Shown here in pieces: positions 27,807 to 35,274 of a stretch of 64,000 nucleotides of DNA. The stretch is from G965204755 sp965243415 (GTDB taxonomy: Bacteria; Acidobacteriota; Vicinamibacteria; Marinacidobacterales; Marinacidobacteraceae). A model generated the notes under the pieces. That model saw only the letters and a list, made by a program, of their open reading frames with translations, had not been told where the DNA came from and ran no database searches. The first letter of the stretch is position 1; each line of letters begins with the position of its first letter. A program made the translations under genes and the position numbers. The stretch spans positions 3,968,001-4,032,000 of the forward strand of contig OZ251549.1 in assembly GCA_965243415.1 (NCBI GenBank), given 5' to 3'.

Positions 27807-28011
27807 CGGCCTCACCGAGCGCGGCGCCATCGATTGGCGCTGCGATCCGACGCCGCCCCGGGGAGCCGGCGCGGAACCGGGCCTGCCGGCGGAACCGCGA
27901 TCTCCGGGGACGCCCGCCGCGACAGGGTTCCTCCCAATGATCCGGCGACTGATCGAGAGATTCAGAGCCGGACCCGAGCACCCCGACCGTTCCATCGAGG
28001 AGGAACGGCCC

Positions 28012-28287
28012 ATGAGCGAGACGAGGGGAGACCCGCCGGTGACCGAGAAGCCGCCGCACAGTTACATCATCGTCGGTTACGACGGTGAGAACTACAGGCC
28101 GCTGATCGTCGGGGAGTTCGGGCACTTCATCGAGTTCGACGAGAAGTCCCTGATGGGGCTCTGCGGAATCTACCCGTCGCCGGTCCGGCGGCGCACCATG
28201 GAGGTTCCGGTCAAGTCGGTGCCGGCCGACGACCTGGAGAAACTCCGGGCGCTGCTCTCGTCGCTCCCGACCGGGGTTCAGACTTGA
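28012..28287 (+). CDS. cassette protein A, copy 3
   Basis: This is a 91-residue paralogue with GAGGAGG ahead of ATG 28012. The core YIIVGYDGENYRPL is conserved, followed by a divergent GEFGHFIEF and then a C-terminal half almost identical to copy 2 (FDEKSLMGLCG, SPVRRRTMEVPVKSV). The gene is intact, but its coupled partner gene B is interrupted by the IS, so protein A3 would be made without an intact B3. Confidence 0.7.
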   Translation: MSETRGDPPVTEKPPHSYIIVGYDGENYRPLIVGEFGHFIEFDEKSLMGLCGIYPSPVRRRTMEVPVKSVPADDLEKLRALLSSLPTGVQT

Positions 28288-28434
28288 ACGGCGCCCGGAG
28301 GCTCGGCTTCGACCCGGCCGCGGCGGGGAGCGTGCAGGTGTCGGTCCCGACCGAGGTGGCGACCGCGCTGGTGGGCGGCCTGCTGGCGCAGGCGCTCTGG
28401 CCGGTGTGGATCACCGCCATCGGCCTGTTCCTGA
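28284..28434 (+). pseudogene. cassette protein B, copy 3, 5' part (IS-interrupted)
   Basis: A TTG start overlaps the stop of gene A copy 3 (TTGA). The frame encodes the polar part and half of the membrane helix (WPVWITAIGLFL) and is broken at 28434 by the IS. Its 3' part is at 30438..30475. Joining the two gives exactly 63 codons, like copies 1 and 2. Confidence 0.9.
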
Positions 28435-28653
28435 CTCATCTTGGACAGTCTTTTTGCGTTTTGGAGCGTGGCCGGAGGGCAAGTCGTTGGGGCTGTTGGG
28501 GTTCGGTTCCGGCGAGGTCTCGATCCTGAACCGCGTGTAGTGCCACGCCTATGGATTCGGACCCGCTCAGATACTTCGATATCACATTGATTTCATTGCC
28601 ATACCGAGTGAGATGTGTGGTAGGATCGTGCTGTCCCGGCCCGGAACCCCTCC

Positions 28654-30330
28654 ATGTACCCCCGCATCAAGCAGAGCGGCAACCGCCAGTACCTCCAGAT
28701 CGTCGAGAGCCGCCGCGAAGGCCCGAAGGTCAAGCAGGATGTCCTGTGCACCCTGGGACGGCTGGACGAACTGCGGGAGTCCGGGCAACTCGACCGGCTG
28801 ACCGCCTCGCTGGCCCGGCACTGCGACCAGTCGCTGGTGCTCTCGGCGGCCCGGGCGGAGTGGGCCGAGAACCCGGAGATCCATCTGCGCCACGTGGGGC
28901 CGGGCCTGGTGTTCGACCGTCTCTGGGAGGAGACCGGCTGCCGGGAAGCGGTGTCGGCCCTGGCCGCCGGGCGGCGCTTCGGCTTCGACCTGGAACGGGT
29001 GGTGTTCTTCAGCGTGCTGCATCGGTTGTTCGCGCCCGGGTCGGACCGGCAGGCGGAGCGCTGGGGCGCCACCCGCGCGGTGGCCGGACTGGCGCCGCCG
29101 GCGCTGCGGCAGCTGTACCGGGCGATGGCCTGGCTGGGCGAACCCTGCGGGGAGAAGGACCCCGACGGGCGGGAGCGGACGACGAAGGATCTCCTCGAAG
29201 AGCGGCTGTTCGCCGCGCGCCGCGGCCTGTTCGCCCGGCTGGACCTGGTGTTCTTCGACACCACTTCGCTGTATTTCCACGGAGCCGGCGGGGAGGAGTT
29301 GGGGCGCCGGGGCCACTCGAAGGACCACCGTCCGCAGTTGAAGCAGCTGGTGCTGGGGATGGTGCTGGACCAGACCGGGACGCCGTTGTGCTCGGAGATG
29401 TGGCCGGGGAACACCGCGGATGTGACCACCCTGCTTCCGGTGGCGGAGCGTCTGTCCCGGCGTTTCGGGATCGGTTCGGTGTGCGTGGTGGCGGACCGGG
29501 GGATGGTGAGCGCGGCGAACATGAAGGAGTTGGAGCGGCGCGGCTGGCGGTATGTGCTGGGGGCGAAGATGCGCACGGTGACGGAGATCCGGGATCAGGT
29601 GATCGCGGATCCGGGGCCCTGGGAGAAGGTGCCTCCGCCTCCGGGGACGGAACGGGAGCGGGAGCCGTTGTTCGTCAAGGAGGTGGTGCTCCGGGACGAG
29701 AAGGGGGAGCGTCGGTATCTGGTGTGCCGGAACGAAACGCAGGCGCGGCGCGACCGGGAGGCCCGGGCGAAGATGGTGGCGGACCTGAGGGAGAAGCTGC
29801 GCAGCGGGCCGAAGCAGTTGGTGGCGAACAAGGGCTATGCGCGGTATCTGCGCCCCGAGGGTCGGGGGTTCGAGATCGACGAAGAGAAGGCGGAGGCCGA
29901 GGCGAAGTACGACGGGATCTTCGTGCTGCGTTCCAACGCCGGGCTTTCGGCGGCGGAGACCGCCCTGCGCTACAAGGAGCTGTGGCGGGTGGAGCACACC
30001 TTTCGGAAGACGAAGTCGGACTTGAAGACGCGGGCGATCTACCACCAGAGCGACGCGGCGATCCGGGGGCATGTGTTCTGCTCGTTCCTGGCGCTGGTGC
30101 TGCGGCACGAGCTGTTCCGGCGGCTGGGGGCGGCGGGGGTGGAGGCGGAGTGGAACGATGTGGTCCGGGACCTCGACCACCTGTGCGAAGGGGTGATCGA
30201 GAAGGACGGGAAGCGTTTCGTGGCGCGCACGGCGGCGGTGGGGGTCACCACGAAGGTGTTCCACAGCCTGCGGCTGCGGTTGCCCCCGGTGCTGCGCCGG
30301 GAAGGCGGTCCGACTCCGAGCGCCGCCTGA
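28654..30330 (+). CDS. IS1634-family transposase (right IS copy)
   Basis: The 558-residue DDE transposase is identical to the left copy apart from Asp for Asn in GLVF-x-RLW as far as I can compare. Catalytic motifs FFDTTSLYF, VVADRGMVSAANM and YKELWRVEHTFRKTK are present. ATG 28654 is preceded by a short leader with no strong ribosome site; AT-rich sequence near 28580..28625 (TTGCCA and TAGGAT about 19 bp apart) could be its promoter. Confidence 0.95.
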   Translation: MYPRIKQSGNRQYLQIVESRREGPKVKQDVLCTLGRLDELRESGQLDRLTASLARHCDQSLVLSAARAEWAENPEIHLRHVGPGLVFDRLWEETGCREAVSALAAGRRFGFDLERVVFFSVLHRLFAPGSDRQAERWGATRAVAGLAPPALRQLYRAMAWLGEPCGEKDPDGRERTTKDLLEERLFAARRGLFARLDLVFFDTTSLYFHGAGGEELGRRGHSKDHRPQLKQLVLGMVLDQTGTPLCSEMWPGNTADVTTLLPVAERLSRRFGIGSVCVVADRGMVSAANMKELERRGWRYVLGAKMRTVTEIRDQVIADPGPWEKVPPPPGTEREREPLFVKEVVLRDEKGERRYLVCRNETQARRDREARAKMVADLREKLRSGPKQLVANKGYARYLRPEGRGFEIDEEKAEAEAKYDGIFVLRSNAGLSAAETALRYKELWRVEHTFRKTKSDLKTRAIYHQSDAAIRGHVFCSFLALVLRHELFRRLGAAGVEAEWNDVVRDLDHLCEGVIEKDGKRFVARTAAVGVTTKVFHSLRLRLPPVLRREGGPTPSAA

Positions 30331-30333
30331 GGG

Positions 30334-30354
30334 AACCCCGCCCGCGGCGGGGTT
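30334..30354 (+). terminator. hairpin after the right IS transposase gene
   Basis: A 9-bp stem (AACCCCGCC / GGCGGGGTT) with a 3-base loop sits 4 bp past the transposase stop codon and matches the left copy's hairpin. Confidence 0.6.
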
Positions 30355-30437
30355 GTAGTGCCACGCCCGGTCTGCGGGGCTCCTTACCTCTTTTTCGTCA
30401 ACTACTTGCAATTTCAAACTGTCCAAGATGAGCCTGA

Positions 30438-30475
30438 GCGGTCTCGGCGCGATGGCGGCGTGGTTCTCCCGCTGA
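30438..30475 (+). pseudogene. cassette protein B, copy 3, detached 3' end
   Basis: After the right-hand CCTGA, 38 bases continue the frame broken at 28434 and end in TGA (30473..30475). They encode the end of the membrane helix and the terminal Trp-Phe-Ser-Arg, as in copy 2. Sequence beyond the stop also matches the segment after copy 2 for a few dozen bases. Confidence 0.9.
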
Positions 30476-30615
30476 CCGTCTTTCCCGCCGCGGCCTGAGC
30501 GGATCCCCGGAGAACGGCCCCGGGGAAACGGAGGACCGAAAGCCGGGGGAGGGTCGGTCGAACGAGGCGGCGCCGGGCCGCCGGGGGTCGCCCGTTCCCG
30601 GTCGCCGGGGGACGC

Positions 30616-31593
30616 TCAGGAGCGGATGAGGCGGCGGGCGGCTTGGACGACTTCGGCGGTGCTGGGGAGCACGGCGTCTTCGAGTTCGGCGGCGTAGGGG
30701 ACCGGGGTGTCCGCCGCCGCCACCCGGACGATGGGGGCGTCGAGGTCGTAGAAGTTCCGGTCGGCGGCGAGGGCCGCGAGTTCGGCGCCGAAACCGCCGG
30801 TGAGGTGGTCCTCGTGGACGACGAGCAGGCGGCCGGTGCGGCGGACGGAGGCGAACACCGCCTCGCGGTCGAGCGGGACCAGCCAGCGGAGATCGAGCAC
30901 CTCGGCCTCGATGTCCTCCTCCGCCAGGGTCTCCGCCGCTTCCAGGCAGAGCGGCAGCGCGCCGCCGTAGGTGGCGATGGTGAGGTCGTCGCCGGGCAGG
31001 CGCACCGCGGCCGCGCCGAGAGCGGCGACCGGCGGGGCGCGGTCGAACTCCTCCCGGGGGATCCGCAGGCTGCGGTAGAGGCGCTTGTGCTCCAGGAACA
31101 GCACCGGGTCGTCGTCCCGGATCGCGGCGCGCAGCAGCGCGGCGGCGTCGGCGACCGTCGCCGGCGCCGCCACCTTGAGACCGGGAATGTGGGCGAAGGT
31201 CGCTTCCGGGTTCTGCGAATGGAAGGGGCCGGCGCGCACGCCGCCGCCGGAAGGCCCGCGCAGCACCAGCGGGACCGCCTGGCCGGTGCGGTAGCGGCAG
31301 GGGGCGGCGAAGTTGCGGATCATGTTGAAGGCGCTGGCGGTGAAATCCAGGAACTGGAACTCGACCACCGGGCGGAACCCCTGGAGCGCCAGCCCCACCG
31401 CCATCCCGGTGAACCCCTCCTCGCTGATCGGGGTGTCCATGACCCGCTCCGGGCCGAAGGCGTCGAGGAAGCCCTCGGTCAGGCGGAAGGCGCCCCCGTA
31501 GAGGCCGAGGTCCTCGCCCAGCAGGAGGACGGTCGGGTCGCGCTCCATCTCCGAGCGCAGCGCCTCCCGGACGGCGTCGAGGTAGGTCACCAT
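30616..31593 (-). CDS. 2-oxoacid dehydrogenase E1 component, beta subunit
   Basis: The 325-residue product has full transketolase-like E1 beta length: the N-terminus TYLDAVREALRSEME, the thiamine-pocket glutamate in LLGEDLGLYGGAFRLT, DTPISEEGFTGMAVGLAL, and the C-terminal transketolase domain (VLDLRWLVPLDREAV, VHEDHLTGGFGAELA). With E1 alpha it decarboxylates a 2-oxoacid and reductively acylates E2. It follows lipB by 17 bp, so the two are co-transcribed. ATG 31591..31593 has GGAGGG upstream. No E1 alpha gene is in the window. E2 is on the far side of the cassette array and IS. Pyruvate and branched-chain types cannot be separated by eye. Confidence 0.92.
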   Translation of the reverse strand: MVTYLDAVREALRSEMERDPTVLLLGEDLGLYGGAFRLTEGFLDAFGPERVMDTPISEEGFTGMAVGLALQGFRPVVEFQFLDFTASAFNMIRNFAAPCRYRTGQAVPLVLRGPSGGGVRAGPFHSQNPEATFAHIPGLKVAAPATVADAAALLRAAIRDDDPVLFLEHKRLYRSLRIPREEFDRAPPVAALGAAAVRLPGDDLTIATYGGALPLCLEAAETLAEEDIEAEVLDLRWLVPLDREAVFASVRRTGRLLVVHEDHLTGGFGAELAALAADRNFYDLDAPIVRVAAADTPVPYAAELEDAVLPSTAEVVQAARRLIRS

Positions 31594-31610
31594 CGGGCCC
31601 TCCGGGGGCT

Positions 31611-32570
31611 TCAGGCCGCCGTGGCCGCGGGGGCGGCCCTCGTCCGGCGCGGCGGGGGCCCGGGGCCGGGCGGAGGCGGCGGAGGCGGCAGCGGCGGCAG
31701 CGGCGGCAGCGGCGGCAGGGCGGCGCGAGAGGCGTCTTCCCGGTCGGGAGCGGCGGCGGCGCCGGGGAAGCGCTCCATCCGGTCCTTCGGAGCCGGGCGC
31801 AACTCCCTTCCCAGTTCGGCGGCGACCGCGGCGGCGAGAGCCTCCGCGAGGCGCTCCATCGCCACCGGACGGCCCAGTTCCGCCGCCAGCGAAGTGGTTC
31901 GCGTCCCCCGGAGGCCGCAGGGGACGATCCGGTCGAACCAGCGGAGGTCGGTGTTCGCGTTCACCGCCACGCCGTGGCTGGTCACCCAGCGGGAGACCCG
32001 GACGCCGATCGCCGCCAACTTCCGGGGCGGGGCGGCGCCGGCGGGCGCGGCGGCCCCGGCGCCGGGAAGGCAGAAGACGCCGGTGACCCCGGGACGCCGC
32101 CCGGCGGGCACGCCGAAGGCCGCCGCCGCCCGGATCACCGCCGCCTCGAGCAGCCGCAGCCAGGCGCGGACATCCTTCTTCCAGGACGCGAGGGCGACGA
32201 TCGGGTAGGCCACCAGTTGGCCGGGGCCGTGGAAAGTCACGGCGCCCCCCCGGTCGGTCTCGACGACCTCCGCTCCCCCCATCCCGCCCACTGTCCGGGA
32301 AGCGTCGAAGAGCAGGTGTTCCCTCCGGGCGGTGCGGCCCAGGGTGTACACCGGCGGGTGTTCGGTCAGGAGCAGGACATCGGGGATCTCCCCCGCCTGC
32401 CGGCGGCGCAGCAGGTCGCGCTGGAGCGCCCAGGCGGCCCGGTAGTCCAACGGCCGCCGGTCGAGCCGCCAGAGGGGCGGGCGCCGGGCCGCGGGCGGGG
32501 CGCCGCGGGCGGAGGCCGGCTCGGTCGGGCATTCGCCGCGCGCCGCCTCCCGCCTCGCTCCCGGGGTCAT
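31611..32570 (-). CDS. lipB: octanoyltransferase LipB with Pro-rich C-terminal tail
   Basis: LipB moves octanoate from acyl-carrier protein to lipoyl domains, providing the substrate for LipA. Motifs are LLLTEHPPVYTLGR, the RGG-x-VTFHGPGQLVAYPI segment with its catalytic Lys partner further on (RKLAAIGVRVSRWVTSHG), and NTDLRWFDRIVPCGL with the conserved Cys. The 319-residue protein is about 80 residues longer than usual, owing to an N-terminal Arg/Ala stretch and a C-terminal tail of repeated Leu-Pro-Pro followed by polyproline. ATG 32568..32570 is the longest start; a later in-frame start is possible. It is followed by E1 beta after 17 bp and preceded by lpd about 300 bp upstream. Confidence 0.92.
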   Translation of the reverse strand: MTPGARREAARGECPTEPASARGAPPAARRPPLWRLDRRPLDYRAAWALQRDLLRRRQAGEIPDVLLLTEHPPVYTLGRTARREHLLFDASRTVGGMGGAEVVETDRGGAVTFHGPGQLVAYPIVALASWKKDVRAWLRLLEAAVIRAAAAFGVPAGRRPGVTGVFCLPGAGAAAPAGAAPPRKLAAIGVRVSRWVTSHGVAVNANTDLRWFDRIVPCGLRGTRTTSLAAELGRPVAMERLAEALAAAVAAELGRELRPAPKDRMERFPGAAAAPDREDASRAALPPLPPLPPLPPPPPPPGPGPPPRRTRAAPAATAA

Positions 32571-32867
32571 CGCCGATGCGCAGCGCGGAGGGGCGACGCC
32601 GGCGGGTCCGAGGCGCGGGAAAGATCCCGGGGACCTCCCCCGGGCCGGGCGGGCGCCGACCGGAGCGGGCCCCGGGCCGGAACCGGTCGGGCGGTCCTCG
32701 CGGTCCGGGGCCCCCGGCTCCGCGCGCCGGTTCCCGGTCGGTCCGGTTGCGGCGCCGCCCGTCCGGTCCGGGGACGATCGCCGAGGCCGCCGCCGGGCGC
32801 CCGGGCGGCCTCGTCCGGCGCGGCCTCGTCCGGCGCGGCCTCGTCCGGCGCGGCGGGCACGGGCCCT
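32571..32867. repeat. intergenic region with a 15-bp repeat, lpd to lipB
   Basis: No gene is seen in these 297 bp. Near the lpd stop, GGCCTCGTCCGGCGC is repeated three times in perfect tandem (32807..32851). A related word is also present in the lipB tail near 31639. Confidence 0.6.
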
Positions 32868-34364
32868 TCAGCCGTGGAGCGGCTTCCCGAGGGCGGCGTG
32901 CGCGGCTTCGGCCACCGCCTCCGAGAGGGTGGGGTGCGGGTGGATGCTGCGGGCCAGGGATTCCAGGGTCGCTTCGTGCTCCAGGGCGACGACCGCCTCG
33001 GTGATGAGGTCGGTGGCGTGGGGCCCGACGATGTGGACGCCCAGGACCTCGCCGTAGCGCGCCTCGGCGACCACCTTCACGAAGCCGGTGAGGTCGCCGA
33101 GGATGTTGGCCTTGCTGTTCGCGGCGAAGCGGAAGCGGCCCACCCGCAGCGAATGCCCGGCGGCGGCCGCGGCCTGCTCGGTGAGCCCCACGGAACCCAC
33201 TTCGGGGACCGAGTAGGTGGCCGCCGGGATCCGGTCGGCGCGCACCGGGCGGCTCTCGGCGCCGGCGATCGCCGCCACCGCGGCCTCCGCCTCCGCCGAG
33301 GCGGCGTGCGCCAACTGGGCGCTCCGCACCACATCGCCGACGGCGAAGACCCCCGGCGCGGTCGTGCGGCCGTGCTCGTCCACCTCCAGGAAGCCGCCGG
33401 GGCCGGGCTCGATCCCCACCGTGTCGAGTCCCAGGTCGGTCGTGCGCGGCGCCCGGCCCACCGCCACCAGCAGGCGGTCGAACTCCGCTTCGCCCTCCTT
33501 CCCCGCATCGTCCTTCCCCGAATCCTCCCTCCCCGAATCCTCCCTCCTCGAATTCTCCCTGCCGCCGACCCGGTAGCGGAGCCGGACGCCGGTTTCGCCG
33601 ACTTCCGCCCCCTCCACCCGGGCGTCCACCTGCACCGCGATGCCCCGCTTGCGGAAGGCCGCGTGGACGGCGGCGGAGACCTCCTCGTCCTCGAGCGGCA
33701 GCACCCGGGGCAGCGCCTCGAACAGCGCGACCTCCGAACCGAAACTGCGGAACATCGAGGCGAACTCCGCGCCGACCGCCCCGGCGCCGACGATGCCCAG
33801 TCGCTTCGGGCACTCCGGCAGGCGGAACATCTCGGCGTTCGTCAGCAACCGGTCGCCGTCGATCGGCAGGAAGGGGAGCGACCGGGCGGTGGAGCCGGTG
33901 GCGATGACCAGGTTCCGGGCGCGGAGGCGGAGCGGCGCCCCCTCCGGCGGGGTCACCTCGATCCGCCCGCGCCCGGCGAGGCGCCCGTAGCCGTGGATCG
34001 TCTCCACCCCGGCGCGGCGCAGGAGCAGGGCGACGCCGCCGGCCATCTTGGCGATGACGCGCCGGTTCCGCCTGCCGAGGCCCTCCCAGTCCAGTTCCGG
34101 CGGCGCCACCCGGACGCCGTGGGCCTTCGCCGCCCGGATGGAGTCGAGCAGTTCGGCGGTGTGGAGGAACACCTTGCTGGGGATGCAGCCGACATGCAGG
34201 CAGGTTCCGCCGAATTTCGCGTCCTTCTCGACCAGGGCGGTGCGGAGCCCGGCCGCCGCCGCCCGGAGCGCCGCCACATAGCCGCCGGGGCCGCTGCCGA
34301 TGACGACGACTTCGTAGTCGCGGCCCCGCTCGACGGTCCGGTTTTCGGGAGACGGGTCGGGCAC
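32868..34364 (-). CDS. lpdA: dihydrolipoyl dehydrogenase (E3)
   Basis: The product is a 498-residue FAD enzyme that reoxidises the lipoyl groups of E2. It has the FAD-binding VVVIGSGPGGYVAALRA, the redox-active disulfide GGTCLHVGCIPSKV, the NAD-binding LGIVGAGAVGAEFASMF and the catalytic His region SIHPHPTLSEAVAEA. Between two NAD-domain strands is an unusual charged insertion (residues about 275-295) made of Glu-Asp-Ser-Gly-Arg repeats, encoded by 15-bp tandem repeats at about 33505..33560. The start is the weakest point: GTG 34362..34364 is the nearest start upstream of the FAD motif, but no ribosome site is clear. It heads the minus-strand lipoate/2-oxoacid dehydrogenase cluster. Confidence 0.92.
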   Translation of the reverse strand: MPDPSPENRTVERGRDYEVVVIGSGPGGYVAALRAAAAGLRTALVEKDAKFGGTCLHVGCIPSKVFLHTAELLDSIRAAKAHGVRVAPPELDWEGLGRRNRRVIAKMAGGVALLLRRAGVETIHGYGRLAGRGRIEVTPPEGAPLRLRARNLVIATGSTARSLPFLPIDGDRLLTNAEMFRLPECPKRLGIVGAGAVGAEFASMFRSFGSEVALFEALPRVLPLEDEEVSAAVHAAFRKRGIAVQVDARVEGAEVGETGVRLRYRVGGRENSRREDSGREDSGKDDAGKEGEAEFDRLLVAVGRAPRTTDLGLDTVGIEPGPGGFLEVDEHGRTTAPGVFAVGDVVRSAQLAHAASAEAEAAVAAIAGAESRPVRADRIPAATYSVPEVGSVGLTEQAAAAAGHSLRVGRFRFAANSKANILGDLTGFVKVVAEARYGEVLGVHIVGPHATDLITEAVVALEHEATLESLARSIHPHPTLSEAVAEAAHAALGKPLHG

Positions 34365-34585
34365 GAATTGCGGCGGGAAGCGGGGCGGCGCGAATGTTAC
34401 GCCCGACCCGGGGGTACGCCGGCGGCGCTCGCCGGGGCCGGCGATCCTTCCCCTGCCCTTCCCCCGCAGTCGTCTCCCCCGGGAGCGGCGCCGCCCTGCG
34501 CGACCCCGGTTCTCCCCGGCCCGGCGGGGTGAGCCGGCCGCTCCTCCCGGCCCGCGGACCGGAGCGGAGGGGCGGCGAAACGGCG

Positions 34586-34862
34586 GACTCCGAGCCGGGC
34601 GAACTCCGCGCCGGGCGAACTCCGAGCCCGGCGAACTCCGAGCCGGGCGGACTCCGAGCCCGGCGAACTCCGAGCCGGGCGGACTCCGAGCCGGGCGAAC
34701 TCCGAGCCGGGCGGACTCCGAGCCGGGCGAACTCCGAGCCGGGCGGACCCCGCGCCGGGGGAACTCCGAGCCGGGGGAACTCCGAGCCGGGCGAACCCCG
34801 AGCCGGGCGGGCTCCGCGCCGGGCGGACTCCGAGCCGGGCGGACTCCGATCCGGGCGAACGC
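34586..34862. repeat. 17-bp minisatellite
   Basis: About 16 head-to-tail copies of a 17-bp unit resembling GCGAACTCCGAGCCGGG (alternating with GCGGACTCCGAGCCGGG) fill the gap between lpd and the thioesterase gene. Because the unit is not a multiple of three, the array is unlikely to be coding. The rest of 34365..35274 is GC-rich and holds no gene that I can support. Confidence 0.85.
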
Positions 34863-35274
34863 GGCCATCCCCGTCGGGCGCTCCGTTCCGGAGAGGACCG
34901 GCTCCCGGCCGGGAGGGGCCGCCGGGCCGGGAAGGAGGGCGGGAGGGCGACCGGCGGGCGCCGGCCTCCGCCGTCGCGCCGCGCGCCGCCGGGATCTCCG
35001 GGCGGCGACCCTCCGCACCCGCCGGGAAATCCACGAACCCCCGGCCGCGACGGTTCGGGGCGCGCGGCGGCTCCGGGCTCGGTCGCCGCCTCGATTTCGG
35101 CCCGGCGGAACCCGGACGGACCCCCGGGGCGGCCGGACCGGGACGCTCTCCCGACCGTCGGGAGCAGGCCGCCGACTGATACCATGACGCCCGCGCTCCG
35201 GCCGGCCGGAGACCGAACCCGATCCGAACCCCGGGCCCCGACGGTCGGACCCGGCGGCCCGGAGCGCCGATCCC

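Larger units (their letters stand above)
26382..28434. repeat. three tandem copies of a ~777-bp two-gene cassette
   Basis: The unit starts recur at 26382, 27159 and 27937 (periods 777 and 778). Each unit holds a 91-codon gene, a 62-codon gene overlapping it by 4 bp, and an intergenic segment. The segments 26980..27188 and 27758..27966 are almost identical (one visible mismatch in about 208 bp), while the genes have diverged more, especially in their 5' halves. The third unit is interrupted at 28434 by an IS and resumes at 30438. Confidence 0.95.
28435..30432 (+). mobile_element. IS1634-family insertion sequence, right copy
   Basis: This 1998-bp element is inverted relative to and nearly identical to the one at 3249..5247. 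The terminal repeats (CTCATCTTGGACAGT inward from each end) are present, and the flanks carry the 5-bp duplication CCTGA (28430..28434 and 30433..30437). It inserted in the membrane-helix codons of the third cassette gene B. The left IS end is slightly diverged from its counterpart around the subterminal region near 28515..28530. The transposase gene is intact. Confidence 0.95.

Noticed and set aside
28582..30426. 614-codon frame antisense to the IS transposase
   Set aside because: It is a shadow of the transposase gene; the same shadow occurs in the other IS copy.
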